From Adiantum capillus-veneris (taxonomy: Eukaryota; Streptophyta; Polypodiopsida; Polypodiales; Pteridaceae), in NCBI GenBank assembly GCA_014529385.2, contig CM043944.1:170866240-170930239 (forward strand): a stretch of 64,000 nucleotides of DNA, read 5' to 3'. Shown piece by piece: positions 35,282 to 46,099 of the stretch (position 1 is its first letter; every line of letters starts with the position of its first letter). The notes below the pieces were generated by a model, which had not been told where the DNA came from, searched no databases, and worked only from the letters and a program-made list of their open reading frames with translations. The position numbers and the translations under genes were made by a program.

Positions 35282-38006
35282 TCAAACCTGTACTTTGGCC
35301 CACTTTCTACCTTGTCTCTCTCTTGTAGCTAGCCATTGTAAGAATTTTTCATTTGCAGATGAACTATTATATGAATTTTGTCTTTTCTGCTTGTTCCTGT
35401 GTAAGGCATTTGCTAAATCTGAGTTCAGTAGTGCTTTCTTTGTCATTTTTGATCTGGTTCTATGCCATATTTGTCTATAGAACCATTGGAAAACCTCAAG
35501 CAAGCTGTTTGCCTTCACTGCACCTCCTCCATGTCTTGTATGCTTGAAAAACTTGGTTCTTGCTTGATAATGGGATTTCTCCATGCCTTGTGTAGACCAT
35601 ATGGATAGGGAGCCCCATCTCTTTACAAACCAGGGAGTGTTATTGTAAATTATATGCTGGCAAAGTAAAAGTGTGTCAATAATTAGTAAGTGTGAGATTA
35701 ATCATATGCTTCCAAACTAAAAGTATGTACATATTAAAAAGGAATAAAAAACTTACCATGTAATGTGTGAATTCCTGATCCCAAGCATCTTTCATTGCAC
35801 TTTTGAAGTTATTGAGCACTTTCTTGAAATTTGGCAGATCATTTTTTCCCCAGGATGTCTTATCACAGTAGGAAAATACTTTGTCTAGTGATTCCCATAC
35901 CTCTGCCTTTTTATTTCTTGATGTACCTTCAAGACCATGATCTTTGATGGCATTGTGGAGAGCTTTCCACTGGTTATACTTCACATTGGATGAACCCTTC
36001 TTGGCATTTACCTTTCCTAGTTTGCCATGAAACCCTAGGAAAGCTCTGGCCTTCACACCACCAACAGATACCTTTCTAGGCACATTGTTTCCATTTGAAG
36101 ACCTCTTCAGGTCTGTTTCAATCTTAACCTTACCACTGTGAAGGCCAATTTCTGATAAAACCGTTTCAATACATTTGATTGCAGCATCTCTAGCTGCTTT
36201 TGGCTGTAACTTCCAGGCAAACCCCACATAGAGATGTACAATTTTCTCCACAATTCTGCAAAGAGCATGCAGAGTGCATATGTGGACATTAGCAAGTGGA
36301 ATATTTAAAACTGCTTTGAAGTTTGGATCTTGAGTATGCCTATTGGGTGCTTTGTTCCAATTTGCAGGATTACATTCTTTTGTTGATGCCATACAATACA
36401 GACAAGGGCTCTTTGCCATAGCTCCTTTGGAGACATTGTACATACATTTAAGGGTTTTAAGGTCTCCTCCCATGTGCCATTCCACCCTGTAACTTCCAAA
36501 CCCTTCAACTTAAAGCTCTTCCCCTAATTCTTGTGCATTAATGACTTCGGGTATTGTTGTTTGATGGAAAACCCAATCCAGAACATCAAAGTCTTCACTC
36601 TCTACTTCAAAAGCACCTAGCCACCAGACATTCTTCTCCGATTGCACGCTGAAGTACTTGGTATCCTTCGGTTTCAATGCTCTGTTCATTAAAGTTATGG
36701 AAATCCTCTCAATTTTTCTGTTCTTAACAATCTCACATTCATCAAGCTTTATCACAAAACTGACAACACCATTTGCTTCTGTATGCTCCAGCTCATAGAA
36801 TCTGATCATTTCCTTCTGAAGTGTCTTCAAGTCAAGGAAAATATTATTGAACTCGTCAAATTGAAGATCCCTCTTTTTACCATGATAGGTACCATGAATG
36901 TGGTGAGGCTCACCCAACATCTCCATTATCCTCTCATTGATCTTTTTCCTTGCCTGCTGCACAATGGATGGCTTTGGAAGCAAAGAGGACCTGACCTTAC
37001 ATTGCTTTAACCTTGACTTCATATTTCTGAACAACTTGCTATAACCATCTCTGCTAATGCCTACCTTATCCATAGTATATTGCACATCCTCCTTGTCCAA
37101 GCAAGAGCTCTACAAAAATCCCTCAATGCACTGCTCCTTTGCCTTTTTAAACTTCTTCTCTGTGAAAATATTTTTGTCAACCTTGAGAGGTAAAACATCA
37201 CAATAATGTTTAGCTGCCATTTCCATGTTTGATGCAGAGTTTGGTTGTAGCAAAGTCCTAAATCAAAAGGTACAAAATTAACTGATTATTGTCCAAATGA
37301 CACCAACAAAATAAACAAACTAAATTAAAGTTAACTGAATATTAATCATTTAATAAAGAACAATAGCATAATAACAATAACATAAGCATAATAATGTGGA
37401 GCAGAATCACAATACAACTTAACAAAAAGATTAACAACCTAACATAAGCAGAATCATATAAAATAAGCATAAGCAGAATCATATAAAATAACAATACCTT
37501 GCTGCTCTGATTCTCCTGCTGCAACCTCCTCCACCACGTCTGAAGGCTTCAATGTTCTTTAACTTCTTTTCTCTTTGTCTGTTTCCTAACATTGTATTCT
37601 TGCTTCTAGCTTGTTTGAGCTAAGTTTGTAGCTTTTCGTTGCTCTCTTTACATTCCTCAAGTTGTTGTTTAAGAGTATTTATCATTTGTTTGGTCAAATG
37701 ATCTTCTAACTTAAGAATATCTCTCTCTGCCGCAAGACTCTGTGTATAGCCCAGCAACCCTCTTTGACCATCACCCACAAATTTTATCAAAGATGAACAA
37801 TTTGAGAATGGGGCAGTGCTCTTTATAATTGGGTCCACTGGATACAATCTTCCATCAGTCCAGAGATCAATGTGATTTTTTTGATCTTGCCGCATTGCTT
37901 CAAATATGGACGAGGACACCTCTGCACATTTGTTTCTCTTGCGCACTGGACAATATTCTTCATTTAGCTCAATGTGTAGATGGTATAAGCTTCTTCTCTT
38001 CCTCAT
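35282..38006 (-). pseudogene. Gene D: RNase-H-like (DDE) transposase, three in-frame stops
   Basis: Exons 38,006-37,498, 37,257-35,757 and 35,656-35,282 join in frame (795 codons). The N-terminus is basic, then coiled-coil (AAERDILKLEDHLTKQMINTLKQQLEE). The catalytic region resembles a transposase family widespread in invertebrates and protists whose signatures are L-S-G-D-G, G-G-D-x-K-F-L...C-x-x-C, a D/H-x-x-L-H-x-x-x-R-I stretch and a late E. Here these read VIKLDE (Asp 36,743), HMGGDLKTL (Asp 36,464) with SPCLYC, HICTLHALCRIVEK and TQGMEKSHYQAR (Glu 35,581). TAG at 37,622, TAG at 37,112 and TAA near 36,512 interrupt the frame, which resumes each time. It would recognise the TIRs and move the element in the nucleus; this copy is probably dead unless stops are read through. 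I cannot name the superfamily. Confidence 0.72.
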
Positions 38007-38280
38007 GGAAGTCTGTTAACAGTATTTGTCAGAGATAGTACTATAGGAAAAAGCTGTGCAAATACGAGGAAGAAGACGACACAGAAAAGGTTTGTTTCAG
38101 CTTTTGGAAATTTTGAATTTTGGGCCAGAATCGACGTTTTCATTAGTTTTGGAGAGAGTATTTTTTAGAATACGAAAGATCCTAGAAAGATTTGACAATG
38201 ACATGTTTCGGTGGAGGTAAAAAGGACGCAAACTCACCTTTTTACAAACATTTCACTATTTTTAAAATAAAGTATATATT

Positions 38281-38335
38281 CTCTCTCTACATATTCTTAC
38301 AGGGCACAAAAGTGACCTCAAAATTCCCCTAATGC
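38281..38335 (-). repeat. Right terminal inverted repeat
   Basis: Read from 38,335 on the minus strand it begins GCATTAGGGGAATTTTGAGG and continues tcacttttgtgccctgtaag, matching the left end. Confidence 0.88.
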
Positions 38336-38433
38336 AGACCCGGGGGCCATGCTGGTCAATTCACAAGAAGATTTAGAAATTTTCTCATGTAGGAAAACGG
38401 AGTCTTTCTCATTGTTTTTAATACAATGCATAA

Positions 38434-38605
38434 TCATGAGCTTCTGCCCGAAAGGCACCGCATACCTAACTAGGTATGATTGGGGGTAGGGGACCGCCGG
38501 CCCGGTGGGGCAAGGGGACCGTCGGCCAACCCACCGAGCCGGCAGTCCCCTACCCCCAATCGTACCTAGCTAGGTATGCAGCGCCTCTCTCACAGAAGCT
38601 CATGA
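38434..38605. repeat. Perfect-core hairpin 1, arms about 76 bp
   Basis: The arm 38,434-38,510 (tcatgagcttctg...gcatacctaactaggtatga...tgggggtaggggac) is complementary to 38,529-38,605 (...gtcccctacccccaatcgta...cagaagctcatga). The loop is about 18 nt. It is non-coding and may be a foldback transposon or small-RNA precursor. Confidence 0.88.
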
Positions 38606-38657
38606 TGTTGAGGTAAGTCACAATGTTAGAAATATTGTGATAATTTGTCCAAAACTT

Positions 38658-38755
38658 CTTGTGCAAGGCGCGCTTCGAGGGCTTTCTGAGGTGGCGGGGT
38701 ACGCGGGATTAGGAAGTGCGTACCTCAGAAAGCCCTCGAAGCGCATCTTTCACAA
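38658..38755. repeat. Hairpin 2, arms about 34 bp
   Basis: The arm cttgtgcaaggcgcgcttcg agggctttctgaggt (38,658-38,692) pairs with 38,722-38,755 (acctcagaaagccctcgaag...tttcacaa). The loop is about 29 nt. It lies 52 bp after hairpin 1. Confidence 0.85.
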
Positions 38756-38785
38756 AGCACCTCGGAAGTTAATCAAAGCCGACAA

Positions 38786-39103
38786 TCGAGTGCCACAACG
38801 GTGGACGTAACAAGCACGGAAGAGGCCACACCAACCCCATCAGGTGCTCCAACTATGGGTGATATGTGCCTATGGACAAGGCTATCAAGTGGTTTCTTGT
38901 AAGGAACATTGTTGAACAAGATGCTCTGCGAGATCATGTACAGGATGCTTCCGTTTATGGTGGGTACGCTCTTCCTAATCTTTACAGCAAAAAACAGTAC
39001 TGCATTTCATGCGCCATTCACTCTCACATTGTGCGTGTGAGATCCCGCATAGCAAGAAGAGTTTGGGAGCCACCACAAAGGTTTAGACGCAAGGAGGATA
39101 TGT
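38786..39103 (+). pseudogene. RPS26: Ribosomal protein eS26 (RPS26) retrocopy
   Basis: The plus strand reads NGGRNKHGRGHTNPIRCSNYG, a TGA stop, [65 protein letters not shown] and a stop. This is small-subunit protein eS26, which contacts mRNA at the ribosomal exit. There are no introns. The nonsense codon falls next to the zinc-binding region, where a cysteine has also become tyrosine. It is a dead processed copy. Confidence 0.93.
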
Positions 39104-39347
39104 AGAATCAAAATCAGCGTACCAATGTTCTTGCTGTTAGGAAGTAAGAGGTGTCTAATTAGTACATAAGCCAGGAGAGGAAGAATAGCTCATGAATTTT
39201 GACTTCTACATAGAAATCTTTAAAGACGCATGCTACGATCATTGCCACTGTGGTTGAAGCCATCAATAAGATGGATGTTGAGGGACTTTTAAGTCTTTTG
39301 GACGGGCTTGTATCTGATGTTTTGGAAATGTCTTTCTAAAGTTTTTT

Positions 39348-39393
<46 letters not shown>

Positions 39394-39762
39394 CAACTTG
39401 CTTCTGAGACTCAGAGAGTGCGTGAGGGAGAGAATCCCTGCGAGTGAACAAGAGACACAACACTAAAAATTCAATAAACTAGATCATTGAGAGTGAGTGA
39501 CCAGTGCTCAAAAAGAACTTTCTTCCAAAAACTTGTCAAACCTACATGCTAGAAACAATAGAGGTAAACTCACTAAATCTGAAGGTTTATACCAATTTAC
39601 ACTATTTTTTTTCAAATTTGGGAGGTTTTCTCACCTTCAACTATAAAATTTAGAGGTAAATATCAAAATTTGTAGGTGGGGTTACACTAAACCTAGGTTT
39701 TTGCTACACTAAACCTAGGTTTTTTTAGCACTGTGAGTGACTTATAGAGGCGGCGCTGAGTC

Positions 39763-39764
<2 letters not shown>
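39104..39764. other. No recognisable gene; one (GA)n tract
   Basis: (GA)n at 39,351-39,391. No gene recognised. Confidence 0.5.

Positions 39765-39851
<87 letters not shown>
39765..39851. repeat. (GA)n microsatellite
   Basis: About 43 uninterrupted GA units. Confidence 0.97.
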
Positions 39852-39853
<2 letters not shown>

Positions 39854-40004
39854 ATTGCCTAGATTCGTTGAGAGCATGCACACCCCTTCCATGCAGAGCT
39901 CGCCGCCTAGTGGCGAAGTCAGGCCCACTTTTGTGGAACTCTAGAAGAAGGTGGAGGTAGGGATTGTGTAACAAGGGTATCGGCACATCAAGGTCATTTT
40001 TGAA

Positions 40005-40382
40005 GTGCGACCAAAAAGGTTGGTTTTTGAGAAAAGATTCCTCGGCTATGATCCTGCAACTGTTAAAGTCTCCATAAGGAATGCTCTTTTTTATGATTGC
40101 TCGAAAAGGCTTGCTTGGAGTTTGAAATTCCTCATCCTGCAGTCAACCATGGCTAGGCACATAACCATTTATGGACGACAATGTGGCCACGAGATTGTTC
40201 TTATGTTTGACGATAGCATCTATGCACTTTCTATCTCTTTTGTGATACAACATTATGAAATAACTAATGTATTCAATTTGCATCCATTAACTCTAATGGG
40301 AGAGCAGGTGAAGATAAAGGCTATTGAACTTGCTAGTGGTGAACAAATCTTCCTTCTCAATCATGGCCATTGTCAATTCTAG
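40005..40382 (+). CDS. Unassigned 125-aa ORF
   Basis: An open frame of 125 codons with protein-like composition (MARHITIYGRQCGHEIVLMF within it). After its stop, similar-looking but interrupted coding sequence continues to about 40,720 (80-codon ORF at 40,483-40,725). I do not recognise it. It could be a relic of a longer retroelement or host gene. Confidence 0.25.
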   Translation: MRPKRLVFEKRFLGYDPATVKVSIRNALFYDCSKRLAWSLKFLILQSTMARHITIYGRQCGHEIVLMFDDSIYALSISFVIQHYEITNVFNLHPLTLMGEQVKIKAIELASGEQIFLLNHGHCQF

Positions 40383-40739
40383 AAGGTTCTCATTGCTATT
40401 GAAATCACACAAGGCATTGGAATGAAGGACACACTAGTGATAGTCCGATGGTCCTTCCATAGTAGCTTGTATACTAAATGCAATGCCTTCACAAAGCAGT
40501 CTGCACATGGCACTCAAGCAAGAAAAGGTTATCATTCAAGTTCAAGAGCTACCTATGCATTATGATGGACATGTGGCATTTGAGTTACCATCTTTTGATC
40601 TATTTGTGCACGAACTTATGACAATTGCAACATGTGAATTTACCATGGCACAAATAGAGTTTTGGAATATGCTCAGCAAGATGGTTCAGAAGCAAGGATA
40701 TGACTGTGTATCAATGTGTGTGTGAACGCATTAAAGGAA

Positions 40740-43700
40740 GATTATGGCTCTTTTGTTTGACACTATTTTAATGTGTGTGAACACATTAAAGGAAGAGTAT
40801 GGCTCTTTTTTTTTAGACTATTTGAGATGCAACATAGCTACTTTGCTACGCTATACTCTATAGAGTAACTATTGATATCTTAATCTAACCTTTTTCATTG
40901 CTTACGCTCACTCGGTTTCTTGTTCGCTCGGAAGTACTCGCTCGAAGATTGGGATTCCTCGGGCCGAGGAAGGTGTTGATGAAGATACTCAAGAAGCATT
41001 TATTGCTTTTGATCTATACCTTCATGTAGAGGTTTGAAGGTGAGATTGAGTGATTAACCTCACCTTCACACCTAGATGAAGAAGAAGGACCAAATAAGGT
41101 GTTGATGAAAATACTCCAGAAGCAGTTGTGTTGCAGATCTACAGCTTTCCATAGAGGTGTGAAGGTGAGACTGTGTTATCAATGGAGAAGGGAGGTGTTG
41201 ATAAACATACCTTAGAAGTATCCAATGTTGTAGATCTACACCTTTCTTTAGAGGTGTGAAGGTAAGGCTGAGTGATCAATGGAAAAGGGAGGTTTCAAAC
41301 CTCTGTTGCAAGAGGTATTTGGAGGCAAAAGTGGGCTTGAAGAAGAAGATGTAGGTTTCATAGCTAAAGGGGAGAGAGAGTAGATGTAGCAACCTTAGAG
41401 AGAGTAAAGAGGGGAGAGAGAATGTCAACACCTTTTTTGAAAGACCCCTTTTTATGGAGGGAGGGAGGGGGAGTCAATAGCCTCTAGAGAGAGAAAGAGT
41501 GGGTTTTTATCCCAACATTATGGAAAAAGGTTCAAATTTTCTTATTTCCTCATTTTATTAATAAAGAAAAAACCCCTCCACCTCTAAGCCTATAAGTTTG
41601 ACCACTCAGTTTTAGAGCCTGCCACACCCACCATTTCAGTCCACATGGCATTTCCCCATTTTCCCATTCCTTAATCTCATTTTTAATCCCATGGCAAATA
41701 AAGAGGCCCTTCTATACCCCATTCCCTTCCTAATGTGTGTTATGGTTTGTTGCATGAGTTTTGTATAGGCAAAGTGATGTGATAAGGTGTTGTCTATTAT
41801 ATGGGGCTGAGCTTGATGCATTGGTTTGAGGCTACATACTTTCATTTGTGTGTTATGCATGCACCCACAAATGGCAAAAATTTGTTTTGCACATATATAC
41901 GGTATTCGGACATTTGGTTGATCAAAGTAACAAGGGATTTTTTTGCATCAATTTTAAATTGATGGAATGATTTCATATAGTGTATGGAACCTCATGGATG
42001 AATTTGGGCGTCTTATTGTATGTGTATACTGCTTTCCACCCTTCTAGGTCAAAACTCGCTCCATGTGCTAGGGGGTGAGGTGTGATCATAATGCGGATTG
42101 GATCATGGAATGGTTTTGATGGTTTATGGTGGACGTGTAAGGGTAGAGACCCTGTATAACCTGACTTCTTGGAAAAGATAGTTTGTGCATATGGAAGATA
42201 CTATTGTGATTGAACTCGTGTGTTATGTTTATCATGGCAGTATCGCTACAAGACTAGGATCACCTACACCGCTTAGCCTTATACCAAAGGGTCGATAACC
42301 TAGGGCTTTGCTGGATTAGAGGTGTTGCCTAGGTCTTCTTTGTTGTTAGACTTATCTATACAATTAGTACATTGGGGGTTGAACGTCCTGCACAACTAAA
42401 GCCGCATTAGAGATCTTTCTTGGATTTTCCTAAACAATCGATGTTGGGCATGGAAGAGGTGTGGCACCTAAATTGGTATGGTTGATGTTGATTCCGTACC
42501 ATCTACTGGTGTTTGGGATCCTTTTAGAGCTCAAGTTTATGAAGGGAGAAAAAGTGACCTCAACCTATGTCTAGCTCAAGTATGTTGGAGGTGTTTTGGA
42601 TTTCTCCCTATGTCTATAGCAAAGCGGAAGTGGATGGGTAGACCCATTGATCCCTACATAGGTCTGGTGCTTTGCTAGTCATTTATATTTTTTTGATTTT
42701 ATTTCTCATTGCCTATCTCATTCAGATGGGGCATTTATAGATTCTTTTTTCATTCTCCTAAGTCTCTGCATACTCTATTTTATCTTCCACTCCTCTCTCT
42801 ATATATATTTTTGCAATGTAGTGCACCCATATATTCACCCTCCACCTTGTTACTTTTTTGGTACGCTTTCACTCATACCACCCATTGAGAGCTAGCACTA
42901 GTTGCTGGGTGCCTATGGATGCACCCCGGATCATGGCTTAAAATCCATGCTAGGTTGGGCGCTGAGAATTCCTCCCCTATGCAAATGCTTTCACAACTCC
43001 GATGTATATTGAAATTGTATAAAAGTATAAATTGTGTATTTCTGCATAGACCCGTGGGGAGGGGTATCTCTCACCTAGTATCCGAGCCTAATGTTATGGG
43101 CATATCCTAAAGTCTGATACTAGTTGGTTTAGTTATGCATCATACATGCATTCATGCGTGCTGTTTGAGAAAAAATATTGTATTCATGATATATTTATGA
43201 GTGATATTAATTGGTGATACCTATTTAAAGTATCTTCTTAAGTGTATTTATGTGATATTGAATTCATCTCAACTCAATACAAGTGAACTGATTGGAGTGT
43301 CATACAAGTCTATTTAGGATTTATTAAAAAGTTTGTTTTATAGTTAATAATGGCTCTTGAGGTGGAGTCTTACCGTAGCCCGAGCAAGGAGCAACCCAAA
43401 ACCCGAGAAAATTTCTAAATGATTAGGAACCAATTTGTGCTATCTGTTGCACTCTATGTTGTGATGGGTGATATGTTTTTTGCATTCTTGTTAGTAGGCC
43501 AATGCAATGATCAATGAGCTCAAAACTGATGCCTCAATGTTTGAAGACATCAAAGTGCAAATCAACAACGCTTATGCACTTAGAAAGTTCTCAAACAAAA
43601 AAAAGAAAAGAAAAATTACATTGCTTATCTAAATGAGATATTTCTACAATTTGTATTACGTGGAGTATTAAGAAAAAAATAAAAATTTGCATGCCAAGAA

Positions 43701-43840
43701 AAAGTGAGTCAACTTGTCTTCATTTCAAATGCCAAAACCGTGTTATGTGCATCAGCTTCCATGGTTAAGATGCTTCAAAGAAGAGGTTTTTAAGGCCTTT
43801 GAAAGTTTTTAAAATCAATACCAAGGACTATATATTCTTA
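40740..43840. other. No recognisable gene; short local duplications and one dispersed repeat
   Basis: A short phrase (aacacattaaaggaagagtatggctctttt) repeats near 40,725-40,812. Around 41,020-41,290, loosely repeated blocks contain acctttcaTAgaggtgtgaaggtga-like text. The dispersed-repeat copy at 41,590-41,745 is listed separately. No gene was recognised. Confidence 0.45.
41590..41745 (-). repeat. Dispersed repeat copy 3 of 3
   Basis: On the minus strand it reads aggaagggaatggggtatag aagggcctctttatttgcca, matching 13,436 onward before diverging. Confidence 0.55.
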
Positions 43841-43849
43841 AGAGAGCTT

Positions 43850-45655
43850 AGGAAGTAAGAGAGCTACAAAAAACTCCATAAAGCACTTAAATTATCCCTT
43901 AAGAAGCTTTCTATATCACAATGTGCCGACAAGTGGCGCTACAAGCAACTCCCCAAAGTGATTAAATTAGTCCCTTTTCAGCTCACTATAGCACCATTTG
44001 ATGACACATTGTGCTACAAGTAGCTCCATAAAGCATTTAAATTAGCCCTTACGAATCTTTATACATCATTATGTGTCGACACGTGTGTAGCTACAAATAG
44101 CTCCACAAAGCGCTTAAATTAGCCTCTTTGAAGCTTCCTTTAGCACCATCTATCGACACATGGTGCTATAAATATCTCCACAAAGCACTTAAATTAGCTG
44201 CTTTGAATCTTCCTTTAGCACTACGTGTCGACACGTAGTGCTACAAGCAACTCTCTAAACAGCTGAAAGCCCCTTTGAAACTTCCTTTAGCACCATGTGC
44301 CGACACGTGGTTCTACAGACAACTCCACAAAGCACTTAAATTAGCCTATTTGAAGCTTTTGATAGTACCACGTACCGACATGTGGTGCTACAAGCACCTC
44401 TATATAGAGCTTAGATTAGCCTCTTTGAAACTTCCTTTGACACACTGTGCCGACACGTGGTGCAATAGGTAGTTACTAGCTCCACAAACACTTAAATTAT
44501 CCTCTTTGAAGCTTCCTTTAGCACCACGTGTCGACACATGGTGCTATAGGCAGCTCCACAAAGAGCTTAAATTAGCCTCTTTGAAACTTTCTTTAGCACC
44601 ACGTGTCGACACGTGGTGCTACAGGAAACTCCACAAAGCGCTTAAATTAGCCTCTTTGAAGCTTCTTATTGCAACACGTGCTGACACGTGGTGCTACAAA
44701 CAACTCTACAAATGGATGAAAGCCCCTTTGAAACTTCCTTTAGAACCATGTGCCAACATGTGGTGCTACAAGCAGCTCCAAAAATTGCTTGAATTAGCCT
44801 CTTTGAAGCTTCCTTTAGCACCAAGTGTTGACACATGGTCCTACAAGCAACTCCACAAAGCACGTAAATTATCCTCTTTGAGAAGATTTGTATAGCACCA
44901 CATTTCAAAGTGTGTTGCTGCAAGCACCTTACAAAGCGCTTAAATTGTCCTTATGAAGCTTCCAATAGCACCACATGCCGACACGTGGTGCTACAAGAAA
45001 CTTTGTAAATGGATGAAAGCCCCTTTTAATATTCCTATGGCACTGTGTGCCAGCACGTAGTGCTATAGGCAGCTCCACAAAGCACTTAAATTAGCCTCTT
45101 TGAAACTTTCTTTAGCACACTTGTGACACATGGTGCTATAGACAACTCCAGAAAGCGCATAAGAAATTAGCCTCTTTGAAGCTTTCTATAGCACCACGTG
45201 CTGACACATGGTGCTACAAGAAGCTCCACATAGCGTTTAAATTAGCCTTTTTGAAGCTGCCTATGGCACCACGCGCTGACACATGGTGCTATAGGCAGCT
45301 CCATAAAACGCTTAAATTAATTATTATGAAGCTTCAAATAGCTCCACGTGCCGACAGGTGGCTCTGCAAAAAACTGTGCAAATGGATTAAAGCGCCTTTG
45401 AAGATCCCTATAGCACCACATATCGACATGTAGTGCTATAGGTAGCTCGACGAAGCGCTTAAATTAGTCTCTTTGAAACTTCCTTTAGCACCACATGTTG
45501 ACATGTGGTGCTACAAGCAGCTCTAAAAAGTGCTTAAATTAGCCTTTTTGAAGCTTCCTATAGCATCACATGTCGACACATGGTGATATAGGTAGCTCCA
45601 TAAAGCACTTAAATTATCCCTTATGAAGCTTCCAATATCACCATGTGGAATATTT
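43850..45655. repeat. Satellite array, about 75-bp unit with palindromic core, about 23-24 copies
   Basis: Each unit has a spacer (ctccacaaagcgcttaaatt agcctctttgaagcttcctt) and a palindrome whose centre is ACCACGTGTCGACACGTGGT. At 44,595-44,620 the palindrome is perfect over 26 bp. Other copies carry substitutions, often on one arm only. A period of 75 bp keeps frames open, creating ORFs of 25-residue repeats such as 44,506-44,895. Confidence 0.93.
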
Positions 45656-46099
45656 TGTCTCCTTTGCAAAGTGCTATCAGTGCCCATTTCCACCTTAATG
45701 TCCTCTAATAGCCACCACCTCTATCTTGGCGTTAGAGTGTAAGAGCTAAATAAAAACACATATGTGTATGATTATTGAATTAAGTAGAAGTCTCTTGATT
45801 AGTTTGCGATCTTTAAATCGTATATTGCTAATTTTTGCTAGGTTTAGTAATTGCTCAAAAAAACTCGCTCGAGATTTAGGATTCCTCCTTGAGGTGACTT
45901 TTGATCACCTTAGAAAAGGCTCATAGATTTTGACGATAGTATAACTGAATTTTGACACCTCGTAACTAGATATTATCTTTTGATTAGGTATAAATGACTA
46001 TCCATTCCTTAGAAAATTATGGTTAAAATTTTTTACCTCTCGCACACCCTTTTGACTTATAGTGCAGGAAGATTAATATAATATATTGTTAAACATTTA

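Larger units (their letters stand above)
28514..38335. mobile_element. 9.8-kb TIR DNA transposon carrying BAH, H3-Ulp1, unknown and transposase genes
   Basis: The two ends are inverted copies. The left starts GCATTAGGGGAATTTTGAGG and continues tca(t/c)ttttgtgcc..., ending in (t)gtagagagaga about 50 bp in. The right, read on the minus strand from 38,335, is the same with few changes. Between them are four multi-exon genes: A(+), B(-), C(+), D(-). A/B and C/D are tail to tail, and B/C diverge from a palindrome-rich spacer. Gene D is a DDE-type transposase, so this is a DNA transposon. Target-site duplication is unclear: poly-G on the left blurs the edge, and the true ends could lie a few bases further out. 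Genes C and D contain in-frame stops. Confidence 0.88.

Noticed and set aside
34223-37622. Alternative genetic code (TAG/TAA as glutamine)
   Set aside because: Plant nuclear genes use standard stops, and the copia pol, gene A and gene B frames end normally; decay explains the stops better.
43850-45655. CRISPR-like array
   Set aside because: Units are contiguous 75-bp satellite repeats without unique spacers, in a plant nuclear genome.
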